A stretch of 64,000 nucleotides of DNA from positions 26,764,561 through 26,828,560 of the forward strand of contig NC_080564.1 in assembly GCF_030253575.1 (NCBI RefSeq), given 5' to 3'. The notes under the pieces are model-generated. The model had not been told where the DNA came from and made no database searches. It was given only the letters and a program-made list of their open reading frames with translations. The DNA comes from Rhododendron vialii. Lineage: Eukaryota > Streptophyta > Magnoliopsida > Ericales > Ericaceae. Positions 35,145-48,041 of this stretch are shown here, piece after piece; position 1 is the stretch's first letter; each line of letters starts with the position of its first letter. Position numbers and translations under genes: made by a program.

Positions 35145-38100
35145 GCTTGGTATCAGAGCTAGTACGATCTAGTCTCTGTGTTGAGAGTCGATTGGGGGTT
35201 TGGTAGTGGACCATATGGTGTTGTGTCTGTCGAGTAGGGGTTAGTGGGTGACTAACGTGTCCGTATTTAATACTTAGCACTATGTTGTTATTGGTGGTTT
35301 GAATTGTTGAAACAGGTTATTGATATTGCTCAGTTCATGGAGCAGCAAATGGTAATTATTCCATGGCAGATTGCGCTGGCACTGGCAGTGTCTTATGTGG
35401 GTCGTGTTCTGTGTGTTAGAATTAAATGGACTGAAGGGTTCATGGCATTATAGAGAGTATGTGCTAATGCGTGTCAAGGAGCCCAGGCTTTGCTGGATAT
35501 GGTGATAGGTATTTTCAATATTGAATGACGTTGGGTGTAGGTAACAGTAGATGTGTGGTTAAAATTAATCACTCTGTTATTAATACTTTATGTGCACTTA
35601 GAGTAATTATATGCTTTTGTAAGATGCGATTTATGTTGTAATGAGAAGGTTGTATTGTTATGTGGTGTGTCAACCTTGCTATAGTGTAGGTTAGTGGTGG
35701 GGAGACTCTTGAAAATTGGAGCTTACAGACTAGTGAAGCTAATTTGAATTTGAAATATTAGCATTAAAGTTGTAAGTTTTGGTGGTGAATTTGAGGAGAC
35801 CTTGAAAAAAAAAAAAGGGGTGTGAATCTTTAGAAGCTATATTGCTTCATTGATGTGTGGTTGGGTATGTGTCTAGTATGTGCATGCGAAGGAGGTGACA
35901 TACACATAGAGATATATACACATAGAGATATATGTAGTACTAGATACAAGGTTTGAGATGGTTGTTATCCATCCGTTGTGTGGGAAGTATTAACTATTAT
36001 AGAAGTTGAAAACTTTTGAAATGAGTTGAGCGGGTGTGGAGAACGTTGAACTTTCTAAAAAAAAAAGAATTGTGGGTATGTACACATCTAATGTAGTAAT
36101 GTTTTTGGGCATAGTGCCTAAGGAAATGATGTGGGGTTGTAAATACTTTCGTTTAGTTGAAAGGATCAAATAAGGTGGAAGTTGAGAATCTTACAGATGA
36201 CGGTTTTGTGTTGCCTTGAGTTGGGTGTATTCAATAACGTTATAATCTTATTTATGGGAATTTGAATAAATAGTGATGTGTATCGATGTACTATTGCATT
36301 TGGTTATGTGTTCTTAAGTGACATGTAAAGTATTGAGTATGTGGATACATGTGATGTGAGTACGTGGGTATATGTGTTATAAGTTGATAAATGTAGATAG
36401 AAAACATAATGGTTTATTGTTACGTGAAGATGGTTATATTGGTTCTATGTGAACTAGTATATGGTTTTGGTTGTCTATCAGGTGATAGGTGTAAGTGAGT
36501 ATTATTCGATATCTTATTACCTATACGAATGAGTGTTAAAAGGGTTGGTGAGATAGTCGTCGGATGTAGTGTTAATGAGTGAAATGGTTGCCTAATGGTC
36601 GGAGTAGTGAGTTTGGAAGGAATAGAGAGTCATGTTCTGGGCGATGGGAATTAGTTGGAAAATAGGAGCAGATACAAATGGTAACTGTGAATGGTTGATA
36701 TTACAAAGTGGGAGCTGTGTTTTAGGCTCTAATTTGTTTAACGGGGTTTGAATGGTGCAAGTTAGAGAGATGCAAGTTTGACTGTGATTGAATAGTATTG
36801 AAAAAGTGGGCAATGTCTATAAACAGTTGCAAGGATTAGATGAGAAATGGGTTAACTTCGCGGAAGTGAAATTGAAGCAGATTGCAGGTGATCTTGAAAA
36901 CCATTATGAGAAAATGGGACAGGTATAACCTTTATTTGTTGTTTGATTTGATAACATGATCATGCATTATGGTTTCGTGTCAGAGTCAGTCCAGTCGACT
37001 GGAGCGTCAGTGGTGTTGTGATGAAATAGGCAACGTGCCTATCAAATCATGATACATCTTACATATTGTCATATTCGCATGCCATCAATGATATATATGT
37101 TGCGGACTAACCTTGTTTTGAAGGGACACGTTACAACAAAACTGAGTTCGGGTTTCTGAAACAAAATTCGGAGATGGTATAGAGTTGACAGTGGGACATG
37201 GAATAGTGTTGGGATTTTTGATTCTGATGGAGTAATGGATTCACCTAGATCCATCTAGAGGATGGTAAGACAAGTGATATGGTACAATTAGGCGTTTGAA
37301 ATGTTAGGGTGGATGATGTTGGGGTCTATGAGGGAGTGCATGGAGAAAGTGGGTTAAATAAAGCACAAATGGTTGCTAAGATCAGAGAAGAAATCTTAAG
37401 TGATAATTAGGCTACTGTAGCAACAGGTTTTGTGATGGGTTGATGGTTAGGAAGTTAAGTGGGCTATTGATATGTATTAATATGCGTTGGGTTGGATTGT
37501 ATATTAGTAGTATATACAAAATTTCTTGAGGTTTTGTTCGTGTGGGATAGATGTGATTGTGTTGGTGTATCTGAGTGATAAAATGGTCAGTAGAGCATGA
37601 TTATATAATACACATATAATGTTGTTTTGAGATTGGTGTTTGTTGGTAAATCAAGTAGCGATAATGTGCTGGTTGATACTACGAGATTAAAAATTACTTT
37701 TCTAAAAGGTAATACTCATGTATTGAGAATGCGTGTTAATGTGGTGGTCATGGTGGTTTAGAAATTTGGTACCGTGATGAGAGTTGAGGGCCACAGGTTC
37801 TTTTTGAGAGGATAAATTGGTATTATGTTAGTACCTGCAAGACTCATATAATTATTTTTGTCGAAAGTCGATGTGAAACAAGAAAGTTTGAAATATAAAT
37901 CATAAGGGTGTTATTTTTCTGTATGTCTTGTGTCATAAAGACATGGTTAACAAAGGAGAGATTTGGTTGGAGATGAAGGTAAATGAGAATGGATTACAAC
38001 CGTGTATTTGAAAGAGTGGCTGATTTGAGGTTTCGTCTGTATGCATTGTCTTTTGAAAAGTGCTGCACATATCAAGGTATTATGAAGTTGTGTAGTTAAC

Positions 38101-38228
38101 GATTTATTTGCTTATGATGATGGTGTTGCTAGGATTGGTCATGGGACAAGATTGTTTTAATAACCTATTGGTTCTGGTTGTCGCTATTGGCTCTAATTTC
38201 GAGGACGAAATTCCTAAGAGGGGGAGAG
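35145..38228 (+). other. Interior of the LARD-like element, non-coding
   Basis: About 3.1 kb with no frame longer than about 75 codons and no recognisable retroelement domain. G- and T-rich on this strand with many GTGT runs. Only the primer site, the Tekay/Del-like terminal motif near 38200 and the polypurine tract are interpretable. Confidence 0.7.
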
Positions 38229-41020
38229 TGTAACACCCTTTATTTATGAGATGTTTTCATGTCATACTTTAGTAACTTAAAGGGCTAAAGTGCATTTTTT
38301 TTTAAGAGCTGTGCATGTGTGCCGTGTGTTGGTGAGGTATGTGTGTGAGGTGTATCTTAAAAAAATAACAGAGAGAAAACCCAAAGGGGCTTCTGTCTTC
38401 TGCGTTAGGGGGGAGAGAGAGAGAGAGAGAGAATCGGACGGAGAAGAAGAGAGGAAGAGGAGTTAGGATTTGAAGCCGTTTATCTTGAATTAAGGTTTGA
38501 TCTTGTTAATTCTTGCTTCCTAGTTCTTGATTCCACACTTCTCTTGCTTCAATTCATGTCTTAGCTTGGTGTATGCATGCTGATTTGGGTGTGTTTTGAG
38601 TTGTTGAGATGGGTTTTTGGGAGAATTTCGTGGGGGTTGTGACTGCTGTCCAAACCTAGAAAATCTGCAGAACAGGGTCTCGGTTTTTGGGGATTTCCGT
38701 CTTCTTAAACTTAGAATTGAGTCTTGGTTCCTTCTTGGGTGTGTTTTGAGTTGTTGAGATGGGTTTTTGGGAGAATTTCGTGGGGGTTGTGACTGCTGTC
38801 AAAACCTAGAAAATCTGCAGAACAGGGTCTCGGTTTTTGGGGATTTCCGTCTTCTTAAACTCAGAATTGAGTCTTGGTTCCTTCTTATGAAATAAAGTAG
38901 ACTTGAGGCTTTTTCTTTTGCCCCTAGAATCACAAGAAATCGTTAAGAATTCAATTTATAGTGATTTTTAGAATACTGCTCTGCAATCTGGAAATCTGGG
39001 CAGCTTACAGAGCTGCATGTTTCATCATTTTTTTTTTAGTTAAACGACTCTCCTAGTTATGGGTCCTTGTGAGTCTGAAATATTGATAAGTTGGTGACGT
39101 TTTGGCGTTGAAACTACTATAAAGTATGCAGTATTCAATTTTTAATGAATTTTCGAACACGGACTGTTCTGCTGGAAATTGTGCTCCGCTGCACAGAATT
39201 TCTGAGTTTGAAAGTGATTTTGACTAGGTTTCTTCATTGTGAAAAATCTGGAAAAATTCAGGAATGAACGTTGGTGTGTGGTAATGGTGTGTACCAAATT
39301 TGGGATTTATTAGATGCATATTCTAAGTTTGGCGGATTTTATAAGTTGATGTGTCCTTGCTGAGTTTTGTATTTGCTGCACTGATACATTTTGAGAAAAT
39401 GATCATATCTTTTAGCTCGAGTATCGGGTTAGTGCACGGGTTGTTGATTCTGAAACTAGACTCGTATGTATTTTGGAATATGTAAAGGTTGTGGTTTAGT
39501 TTGTACCGGGTTAAATCAGTTTTTGATTTGAAGTTGATAGACGTGCTGAATCTGTGATTTTGAATAGATTTTTGTGTAACTTTGGACGAGCATAACTTTG
39601 TCGTTCGGACTCCGTTTTTAACAAATTTTATATCAAAATTCATGTACCGGAGGTGTACTTTCTAATGGTGGTGGTTTCATAATCTGGTTTTAACCCTATA
39701 AGAAGTTATAGGTCGAAATACAACAGGATGGTCATGGTTTCAAATCGATTTTAAGAGTTATATCATATTTATACTCTTACGTTTGATTGGGAGCACTTCT
39801 AAGCCTTAAGATGGACATATTTGTATTTGTTGGGTATTGTCTAATACCTTATTAGGTTTATAATTTGGTATCAAATGATTGGTAAATGGTTTAGGGGTGT
39901 TGGTGGCATTATTAACCTCATTTGACACTTGTTAGCATGATGAATGTATTATGGGGTGTACCATATATTTACTTAAACATTCCAAGGGATTCATATGCTG
40001 ATATGGTAGCTTGTGGTTAGGTAACAAGCCGGTCAAATAGGAGGTGCCGAAACCGTAAGTTTGGTGTATAACTCGGTCGATGCAAAGGTGAGTGTGTCTG
40101 ATATGGTTATCTTTAATGAGATATTGCTGTAATGGTGAATGTATATCATGCTATTGTTGTTTAGCTTATGATATGTGAGAGTTTGATTCATAGATGTTGT
40201 TCTATATTGAATTGAACTTGAATGTTGGCTTAGTGCCCGATGATTGGCTTTATGCCAAAAGGCTTTTATGCCTTAAATTATTGGCTGTGTGCCCAGTGAT
40301 TGGCTTTATGCGATATGGCTTTATGCCTTAAACTATTGGCTGTGTGCCCGGTGATTGGCTTAATGCCAAAAGGCTTATGCCTTAAATTATTGGCTGCTTA
40401 TCTGGTGTTACTTTTTTATTTCTCGATAAACTGTTGACAAGTTGAGATTATCTTTTAGCTGTTGGATATTACTGTTATGTTGTATTTGGAGGATGTGGTG
40501 ATTATATCTGTTACGTACATTTGAGTATCTCAGATATGTTGAGAATTTATATTTTGGTTGTTATTTATTCGGTTGTTGCTATATTTTGTTGAGCATTTCT
40601 ATATCTCACACACTCTGGCTTTCCTTTTTGGTCTGCCAGGTAGCAGGTTGCGTAGAGTGGGTCCACTACCGGTCAACGTGTTGAGAAGTGTTTGGGCTAG
40701 CGTCAGATGATGTGGATAAGCGAGTTGGTTGTAGGTAGTGAACCAAAAAGTTGATTTTTATAAGTAAAAAATATGTTGTTGGTGGATTTGTTGAAGTTTA
40801 GAATTTTTAAAGTATTGTAAAACTATATTGTGATTTAGTTGTGCGAGGTCATGGTTGGTTGGTCGATACGTCGACTCATTTTTATGTTAAGGTGATAAGT
40901 CTTCCGCTGGGTATTATGCTGACAGGTTGTGAGGTGTGGTTCAGTTTTTGGTGTGGAATGTCACGTGGTCGCGTCGACTCGGGCCCACATTGGGTGCCGT
41001 TTGCGGGGCGGGGCGTGACA
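38229..41020 (+). repeat. 3' LTR of the LARD-like element
   Basis: Nearly identical to the 5' LTR but with three structural differences: an extra block of about 100 bp at 38268-38360, a short GA tract (about 20 bp), and a 150 bp tandem duplication (38587-38736 and 38737-38886). The minisatellite with TTATTGGCTG units recurs at about 40220-40400. Confidence 0.9.
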
Positions 41021-41025
41021 AGTCC

Positions 41026-41668
41026 GTTGGGCAAGTGGCAGCTGGGATGCAAGTGATAGCCCGATGATTATTGGGGCATGGATGCTAAACGGGAAGCTAG
41101 CTTGTGGGACAATGCAATCAGAAAATGGCTAAGTATTTGGAGCTGGGTTGGATCACGAAATTGGCCAGGCAGCCTTGATTGGGATCAGGCAAAACGGTTA
41201 TTGACGGTTACTACATTCTGCACAAGTCGCTGGCAGGCAGGGACAGGTGTCCCCAGCAGAATCGGGCAGTTATTAGCAGTTATTGCCAGGCAGTTTTACT
41301 TTCCTATGTGCTGGCAGCTTGTGGCTGTGCCAGCACAACCCTAGGGCAGTTGGGGGTGTCAACTGCAGATCATGGGGCCACCCCATGATCCCATTTCACT
41401 TAGTGGCCACGTTTTATTGATTGTAGCCTTATAAAGGCACTGCATTTTCGAGTCTAAGGCAGAGGGATGTTCTGTCTAGTACTCTAAGTGTTTTCCTTGT
41501 ATTGTCGGTGCAATAAAAGGTTGGGAACGGGTTCCTGTAAACGGTGTGCGTGCTAGACTTCATTCAAACTCGTGTGTGTGTGTTTTACTGTGGGCTGAGA
41601 CCAAGTCTTGCTGGGAAACTTGGTGCCATCACGGGCAGAATCTGTAGGCGAAATTCAGCCCCGTGACA
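41026..41668 (+). repeat. Remainder of the Gypsy 5' LTR
   Basis: Continues the LTR begun at 32389, after the nested element. It carries the TATA-like GCCTTATAAAGGCACTG near 41427 and ends CCCGTGACA. Short frames here are not genes; they recur in the 3' LTR. Confidence 0.9.
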
Positions 41669-41695
41669 GTTGGTATCAGAGCTTCGGTTGGAGTT

Positions 41696-44600
41696 ATGGC
41701 TGCGAATGCGGCTCTGGATGCAGTTCGGGAACGTGTTAAACAGTTGGAAGATCTCGTGGGTATTGATGATTCTGATGAGGGCGTTACCTTGGTTGATCGA
41801 TTGGAAGTTGTGTTGGCTTCGGTTCAATCTCAGAAAACCGAACACGAAGCACACGTTGCTCAGACGGAAACCAGGTTTACAGAGGTGTTGAATGATATGA
41901 CCAAACTCTCGGATGTCATGAAGGAAAGAGTTTCCAACTTGGAGTCGGAATTGGTGGTGGTAAAGAGGGCCTTTCTTGGCCGCCCCGAAAGTTTCGATGC
42001 TCGTGTTAGCATGAAAGTTCCTGAACCAAAGGCTTTCGGTGGTGCCCGAAATGCCAAAGAGTTGGAGAACTTCCTCTGGGATATGGAGCAGTACTTCTCT
42101 GCTGCTCGTGTTCCAGTGGGAGATCGGGTGACGATAACTACTATGTATCTCGCTGGAGACGCTAAGCTCTGGTGGAGAACTCGATCTGAGGATGATGTCC
42201 GTCCAAAGATTGAGACGTGGGAGTCCCTAAAGAAGGAATTGAAGGATCAGTTCCTGCCTTGCAATTCTTCATGGCTTGCAAGGGAGTCGCTGAAACGATT
42301 GAAGCACACTGGTACGGTGCGAGATTATGTGAAGGAATTCAGTTCGTTGATGCTTGACATCAAGAACATGTCGGAAGAGGACAAGCTGTTCAACTTTATG
42401 TCGGGTCTGCAGAATTGGGCTCAGTTGGAGCTTCGAAGGTTGGGAATCAAAGACTTGCCGATGGCTGTTGCTGCTGCCGACGGCTTGGCCGACTTCAAAC
42501 TGATGGGTAAATCCAATGCTTCTGAATCTAGCGGTTCGAAATCGAAAACTAAGAACAAGAAGGATGGTGAAAAGAAGGCTGGTTCAAAGAAATGGGAGAA
42601 GCCCCAGAAGTCGAAGCCGACGGGTGACAATAAATCGCAGGACAAGGGGAATTCCAATTCTGGTTGCTTTATTTGTAACGGGCCACATCGGGCAAAGGAT
42701 TGCCCAAAACGTGAGAAGCTGAATGCTATTTGCGTTGATGAAGCCAAGGGGGCAGATTCTGACTCGGATGGTCATGTTCGAGTCAACCCGTTGCAGTTAC
42801 TGAATGTCATTCATGCAGACAAGGCCCCGGCCTCGCAGAGATCAGGTTTGATGTACGTTAAAGTGTTGCTTTGTAATATTGATGTGTTGGCAATGGTCGA
42901 TACATGAGCCACACACAATTTCGTTTCAGAACGGTTGGTCAATTCGCTCGGCCTTAAAGTTGTCAAGAGTTCCAGTCGGATTAAGACGGTCAATTCCACT
43001 GCACAAACTATGCACGGATCAACCAGTGATGTTCAAATGAAGGTTGGTGACTGGAACGGGCGGGTGGACTTGATGGTGGTCCCACTTGATGACTTTGAAC
43101 TTATTCTTGGGAATGATTTCTTTGTGGCTGCTAAAGTGGCTTTGATGCAACATTTCGGTGGGATATTTATTGCTGATGAGAAACAACCTTGCTTTGTGCC
43201 CCGGTGTTCCAAGGCAGAAAAAGCCAAGCAGGCAAGAGAAGATACGGGTGGTTGGCTGTCGGCAATACAAGTACAGAATGGGCTGAAGAAGGGTGAAATG
43301 ACTTACCTTGCAGCACTGGTTGAGATTAAACCAGACGTGAAGGTTGAAGTCCCGGACGAGGTGGCAATCTTGCTAAAGGGTTTTGCTGATGTGATGCCTC
43401 CAGAATTGCCTAAGTCTCTCCCTCCTCGACGGGCTACGGATCATAAAATTGAGTTACTTCCAGGCGCTAAGCCTCCGGCTAAGGCCCCTTATCGGATGTC
43501 TCCGTTAGAGCTTGCGGAATTGAGGAAGCAGTTAACGGAACTGCTTGATGCTGGCTTGGTTCAACCCTCAAAGGCTCCTTACGGTGCCCCGGTTCTGTTC
43601 CAAAAGAAGCAGGATGGTTCATTGCGGATGTGTGTTGACTATCGGGCACTAAACAAGGTTACAGTAAAGAACAAGTATCCAGTCCCGTTGGTGACCGATC
43701 TCTTTGATCGGCTATGCAAAGCCTCCTATTTCACGAAGTTGGATCTCAGATCGGGCTATTGGCAAGTCCGTGTGGCAGAAGGGGATGAGGCAAAGACCAC
43801 ATGCGTAACTCGGTATGGTTCTTTTGAATTTTTAGTTATGCCATTTGGTCTTACGAATGCTCCTGCGACGTTTTGTAACTTGATGAACGATGTTTTCTAT
43901 GATTGTGTCGATGATTTTGTAGTTGTGTACTTAGATGACATTGTTATCTATAGTGAGTCCTTGGAAGACCATTTGTCCCATCTTAGTGACGTGCTGTCCA
44001 GGCTTAGGAAGCACGAATTGTATGTAAAAATGGAGAAGTGTGAGTTCGCCCAACAGGAAATCAAATTCCTCGGGCATGTAATTAGCAAAGGCCATGTAAA
44101 AATGGATAGACGGAAGGTTCAGGCCATTTTGGACTGGCCGCCGCCTACCAAAGTGTCGGAATTACGATCTTTTCTTGGATTAGCTAACTATTACAGGAAG
44201 TTCATCCACAACTATTCAAAGATGGCGGCCCCTTTGACAGAGTTGTTGAAGAAAGATCAGACTTGGCAGTGGGAAGCTGGCTGCCAAGAGGCCTTTGAAA
44301 AGCTCAAGGTTGCTGTGGCAAGCGAGCCAGTGCTGCGGCTGCCCGACTTTGAGTTGCCTTTCAAAGTGCACACGGATGCCTCAGACAAAGCAATTGGAGG
44401 GGTACTTGTGCAAGAGGGCCATCCTGTTGCCTTTGAAAGCCGGAAGCTGAATGATGCAGAGAAGAGATATTCCACTCATGAGAAGGAAATGACGGCTGTG
44501 GTGCATTGCCTTCAAACTTGGCGAGTTTACTTGCTGGGTACAAAATTCTTGGTATTAACGGATAATGTGGCGAATACTTTTTTCAAAGTGCAGAAGAAAT

Positions 44601-46258
44601 TATCGCCAAGGCAGGCTCGCTGGCAAGAATACCTTGAAGAGTATGATTTTGAGTGGAAGCACAAACCTGGTCGTCATAACCAGGTTGCCGATGCTTTAAG
44701 CCGCAAGGAAGTGCTGGGGTACATTGCTGCTATCTCTCAAGTTGCATCAGGCTTTGTGGACAGGATCCGGGTGAATGCTGGAAATGATTCTGAGTATCAA
44801 AAGCTGGCACAACAGGTCAAAGACGGAACTGTTCGCAGGTATTGGTTGGAAGACAATCTGCTCCATGCCAAAGGAGACAGATTATACGTCCCTGTCCTTG
44901 GGGGCTTGAGGCAGGAGTTGCTTAGAGAAACCCACGATCCACAGTGGGCTGGCCATCCGGGAAGGCAGCGCATTTTGGCTTTGTTGTCACGCTCTTATTA
45001 TTGGCCAAAGATGGAGGACGACGTGGAAGCCTATGTCAAAACCTGCTTGGTTTGCCAACAGGATAAGACGGAGCGAAGGAAAGAGGCAGGCTTGTTGCAG
45101 CCCTTATCCATTCCAGAGAAGCCTTGGGTTTGTATCTCTATGGACTTCATTTCTGGGTTGCCGAAAGTTGATGGTATGCGTTCAATTATGGTTGTTGTTG
45201 ATCGTTTCTCTAAGTATGCTGTTTTTATCCCTGCACCACATAAATGTCCCGCTGATGTTGCTGCTGACTTGTTTTATAAGTATGTGGTGAAATACTTTGG
45301 GTTGCCCGAAGATATTGTCAGTGATAGGGATACTCGATTCACGGGTCGATTCTGGACAGTGTTGTTCAACTTGATGGGTTCTGAGTTAAAATTCTCCACA
45401 GCAAATCATCCGCAGACAGATGGCCAAACTGAAAGGATTAATTCGTTGTTGGAGGAGTACTTGAGGCACTACGTCACAGCAAGTCAACAGAATTGGGTGG
45501 AGTTGCTGGACAGTGCACAGTTTTGTTACAACCTGCACAGATCGTCATCGACGGGTGTTAGTCCGTTTGAGTTGGCTTCGGGCCAACAGCCCCTTACTCC
45601 TCACGAGGTGGCTAGGACCAGCACAAGAGGTCGGTGCCCTGCTGCTTATAGATTTGCTCGTGCAAAGCAAGAGTTGCTTGAGGAAGCCCAAGACAGTTTG
45701 TCAAAGGCAGCAAAGCGAATGAAGAAGTATGCGGATAAAGGAAGGCGGCCACTGGAATTTCAGGTTGGGGATAAGGTTATGCTCAAACTTACTCCCCAAA
45801 TCTGGAAGAAAATCAATAGCAAGAAGGTGCATCGCGGGTTGATTGCACGCTACGATGGTCCCTTTGAAGTTGTAAAGCGAGTGGGGAATGTTACTTATCG
45901 TTTGAAATTGCCGGACAGGTTGAAGATTCATCCCACATTTCACGTCAGTTTTCTAAAGCCGTTCCATCCGGACTTGGTAAACGTGGGAAGAAAACAGGCT
46001 CAACGGGCTCCTCCAGTGATTCGGATGCAATTTGACAAAGGGGTGGACAAAATTCTGGATCATAAAACGGAAGGACAGAGCAAGAAAAATAGGAGAACCT
46101 CCTATTTGGTGAAGTGGAAGAGTAGGCCCGATTCGGAGGCTACGTGGGAGAAAGATGTGACTTTGTGGCAGTTCGAAAAGCAAGTTCAGGAATACCTACA
46201 AACCTTACCGACGAGGACGTCGGCCTCCTCTGGTGGGGGTGGTTTGTTAGCACCTTGA
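41696..46258 (+). pseudogene. Gypsy chromovirus gag-pol, full length except one stop codon
   Basis: One reading frame of 1,521 codons from the ATG at 41696 (MAANAALDAV) to the stop at 46256-46258, broken only by TGA at 42905-42907. Gag core includes LWWRTRSED; a CCHC knuckle (CFICNGPHRAKDC) lies near 42664. The TGA falls inside the protease active site (MVDT, stop, ATHNF), where related elements have Gly. Reverse transcriptase shows YRALNKVT and YLDDIVIYS (about 43928); RNase H has [11 protein letters not shown] (about 44370); integrase has the zinc-binding His/Cys residues (about 44930-45060), MDFISGLP and [13 protein letters not shown]; the chromodomain (about 46080-46200) includes [16 protein letters not shown]. 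All else appears intact, so loss of activity is recent or could be supplied in trans. Confidence 0.9.
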
Positions 46259-47031
46259 TTTCCAAGGCTTGCTAAGCTTGGCTAGTGGTGGCACCTTGCA
46301 CCCTAGCCAACCGGTGGAAACTAAGGCATGAGGCAGGCATGTCTTTTCAAGGTGACCCGATGGTGTCGGTTGGTGTCGGCACTAGTCCGTTAGGCAAGTG
46401 GCAGCTGGGATGCAAGTGATAGCCCGATGATTATTGGAGCATGGATGCTAAACGGGAAGCTAGCTTGTGGGACAATGCAATCAGAAAACGGCTAAGTATT
46501 TGGAGCTGGGTTGGATCACGAAATTGGCCAGGCAGCCTTGATTGGGATCAAGCAAAACGGTTATTGACGGTTACTACATTCTGCACAAGTCGCTGGCAGG
46601 CAGGGACAGGTGTCCCCAGCAGAATCGGGCAGTTATTAGCAGTTATTGCCAGGCAGTTTTACTTTCCTATGTGTTGGCAGCTTGCGGCTGTGCCAGCACA
46701 ACCCTAGGGCAGTTGGGGGTGTCAACTGCAGATCATGGGGCCACCCCATGATCCCATTTCACTTAGTGGCCACGTTTTATTGATTGTAGCCTTATAAAGG
46801 CACTGCATTTTCGAGTCTAAGGCAGAGGGATGTTCTGTCTAGTACTCTAAGTGTTTTCCTTGTATTGTCGGTGCAATAAAAGGTTGGGAACGGGTTCCTG
46901 TAAACGGTGTGCGTGCTAGACTTCATTCAAACTCATGTGTGTGTGTTTTACTGTGGGCTGAGACCAAGTCTTGCTGGGAAACTTGGTGCCATCACGGGCA
47001 GAATCTGTAGGCGAAATTCAGCCCCGTGACA
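46245..47031 (+). repeat. 3' LTR of the Gypsy element
   Basis: 787 bp. It begins 14 bases before the end of the coding stop at 46258, so coding region and LTR overlap slightly. TG at 46245 and CA at 47031, then target duplication CCTTG. TATA-like TTATAAAGG near 46791. Confidence 0.9.
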
Positions 47032-48041
47032 CCTTGCAAGGCGATGACGCGTGACCCGGCCGTACCAATTACTGCCGATCGAAAGTCTCCCAACTGCTCA
47101 GATGGGGACTGCTCCACATGGCCTTGCAAGGCGATGACGCGTGACCCGGCCGTAAATGATTTGCAGCGAGTTTGTCGTATTCCGTTTGTTCTTGCCACGC
47201 GGCTGAACCAGACTGGTGCGGCGAATTTGTCGTATTCCGTTTGTCATTTTCCAAAAGCTAACCACTCCAAAGAAAGTAGAGAGTAACTTCTCAAAAGGGG
47301 GAACGAATCTTGTTATCAATCTTTAGCTTCATGGAAAAGTTCTCTCCTCCTGCCATTCTCCAATTTTTGGTGTCAACACGACTCACTTTTTTTTAAGACT
47401 GATTCTGCAAAAGATATAGGAGTAGAATTTAGCTTCGAGGAAAAGTTCTCCCCTCCCGTCATTCTCATTTTACCATTTCGTTTTCACTAAAAAAAAACTT
47501 TTCAGTAATTTACCATCTCGTTCTCCTAACAAAAAAAATTGTCAATATGTTTTTCTACAGTAACTCTACTAAAAAACCGTCAACAACTTATTCATTATTG
47601 GAAACAACTTGACATTTCTTGACAACTTATTTACTACCGGAAACATCTAACAACTTCTCGACCACAAAAAAAAATTTACAAATTTTTCACTACCGAAAAG
47701 ATCCCCTTAGTGTTGGTTAACAGTGATTATTAGTTTTCCTTTGAACCACCCTTTTCTTTTTGGTTTGCATAAGATTGTGCGAATAGGGAAAAGAAGCAAA
47801 AATCCAAGAAGAGGGGCAACATAAATAAGCAAAAATGTGTGTTTTTTCCGCTGTAACAGCAGGTGCACTATCATTTGAAGGCATTAACAATAGGAACTTG
47901 ATTCGTCTCAGTGTGGCCGAGGCTGTCTGGTCTCTTACTAAGAATGTGGGTATAGACTACATGGGGATGATAGGAAGTTATAAGCAAAATTATGGCAATG
48001 AAAGATGATGATGATCACTGGGTTAATATTCAGGCTCCTTA
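47032..48041. other. Gene-free stretch beside the Gypsy insertion
   Basis: Starts with the right half of the split tandem duplication (GCAAGGCGATGACGCGTGAC at about 47036 and again at about 47127). Further on a direct repeat around GGAAAAGTTCTC..CCTCC occurs near 47333 and 47441. No gene recognised. Confidence 0.5.

Larger units (their letters stand above)
32533..41020 (+). mobile_element. 8.5 kb non-autonomous LTR element (LARD-like) nested in the Gypsy 5' LTR
   Basis: Target duplication AGTCC (32528-32532 and 41021-41025). LTRs 32533-35144 (2,612 bp) and 38229-41020 (2,792 bp), TGTAACACC..GCGTGACA. Primer-binding site TGGTATCAGAGC at 35148-35159; polypurine tract AGAGGGGGAGAG before 38229. 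The 3.08 kb interior has no reverse transcriptase, integrase or gag. Near the 3' end CGAGGACGAAATTCCTAAGA matches the end of chromodomain Gypsy coding regions of the Tekay/Del type, so it is probably a deletion derivative mobilised in trans. Confidence 0.9.
32389..47031 (+). mobile_element. Young chromodomain Ty3/Gypsy element, 5' LTR split by another element
   Basis: Target duplication CCTTG (32384-32388 and 47032-47036). The 5' LTR is 32389-32532 plus 41026-41668, together 787 bp; the 3' LTR 46245-47031 is also 787 bp. The core element without the nested insertion is about 6.15 kb. Primer-binding site TGGTATCAGAGC at 41671-41682. I count nine differences between the two LTRs by eye, all transitions (about 1.1%), so insertion is recent. 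One long gag-pol frame with a C-terminal chromodomain identifies a chromovirus, possibly the Galadriel lineage (lineage is an inference). Confidence 0.95.

Noticed and set aside
41078-41388. Two overlapping frames of 69-88 codons
   Set aside because: They lie in the Gypsy 5' LTR and recur at 46441-46751 in the 3' LTR; no coding signal.
42905-42907. Possible programmed readthrough or UGA recoding in the Gypsy polyprotein
   Set aside because: Known retroelement readthrough sites lie between domains, not inside the protease active site. A single Gly-to-stop change explains it; kept only as a test.
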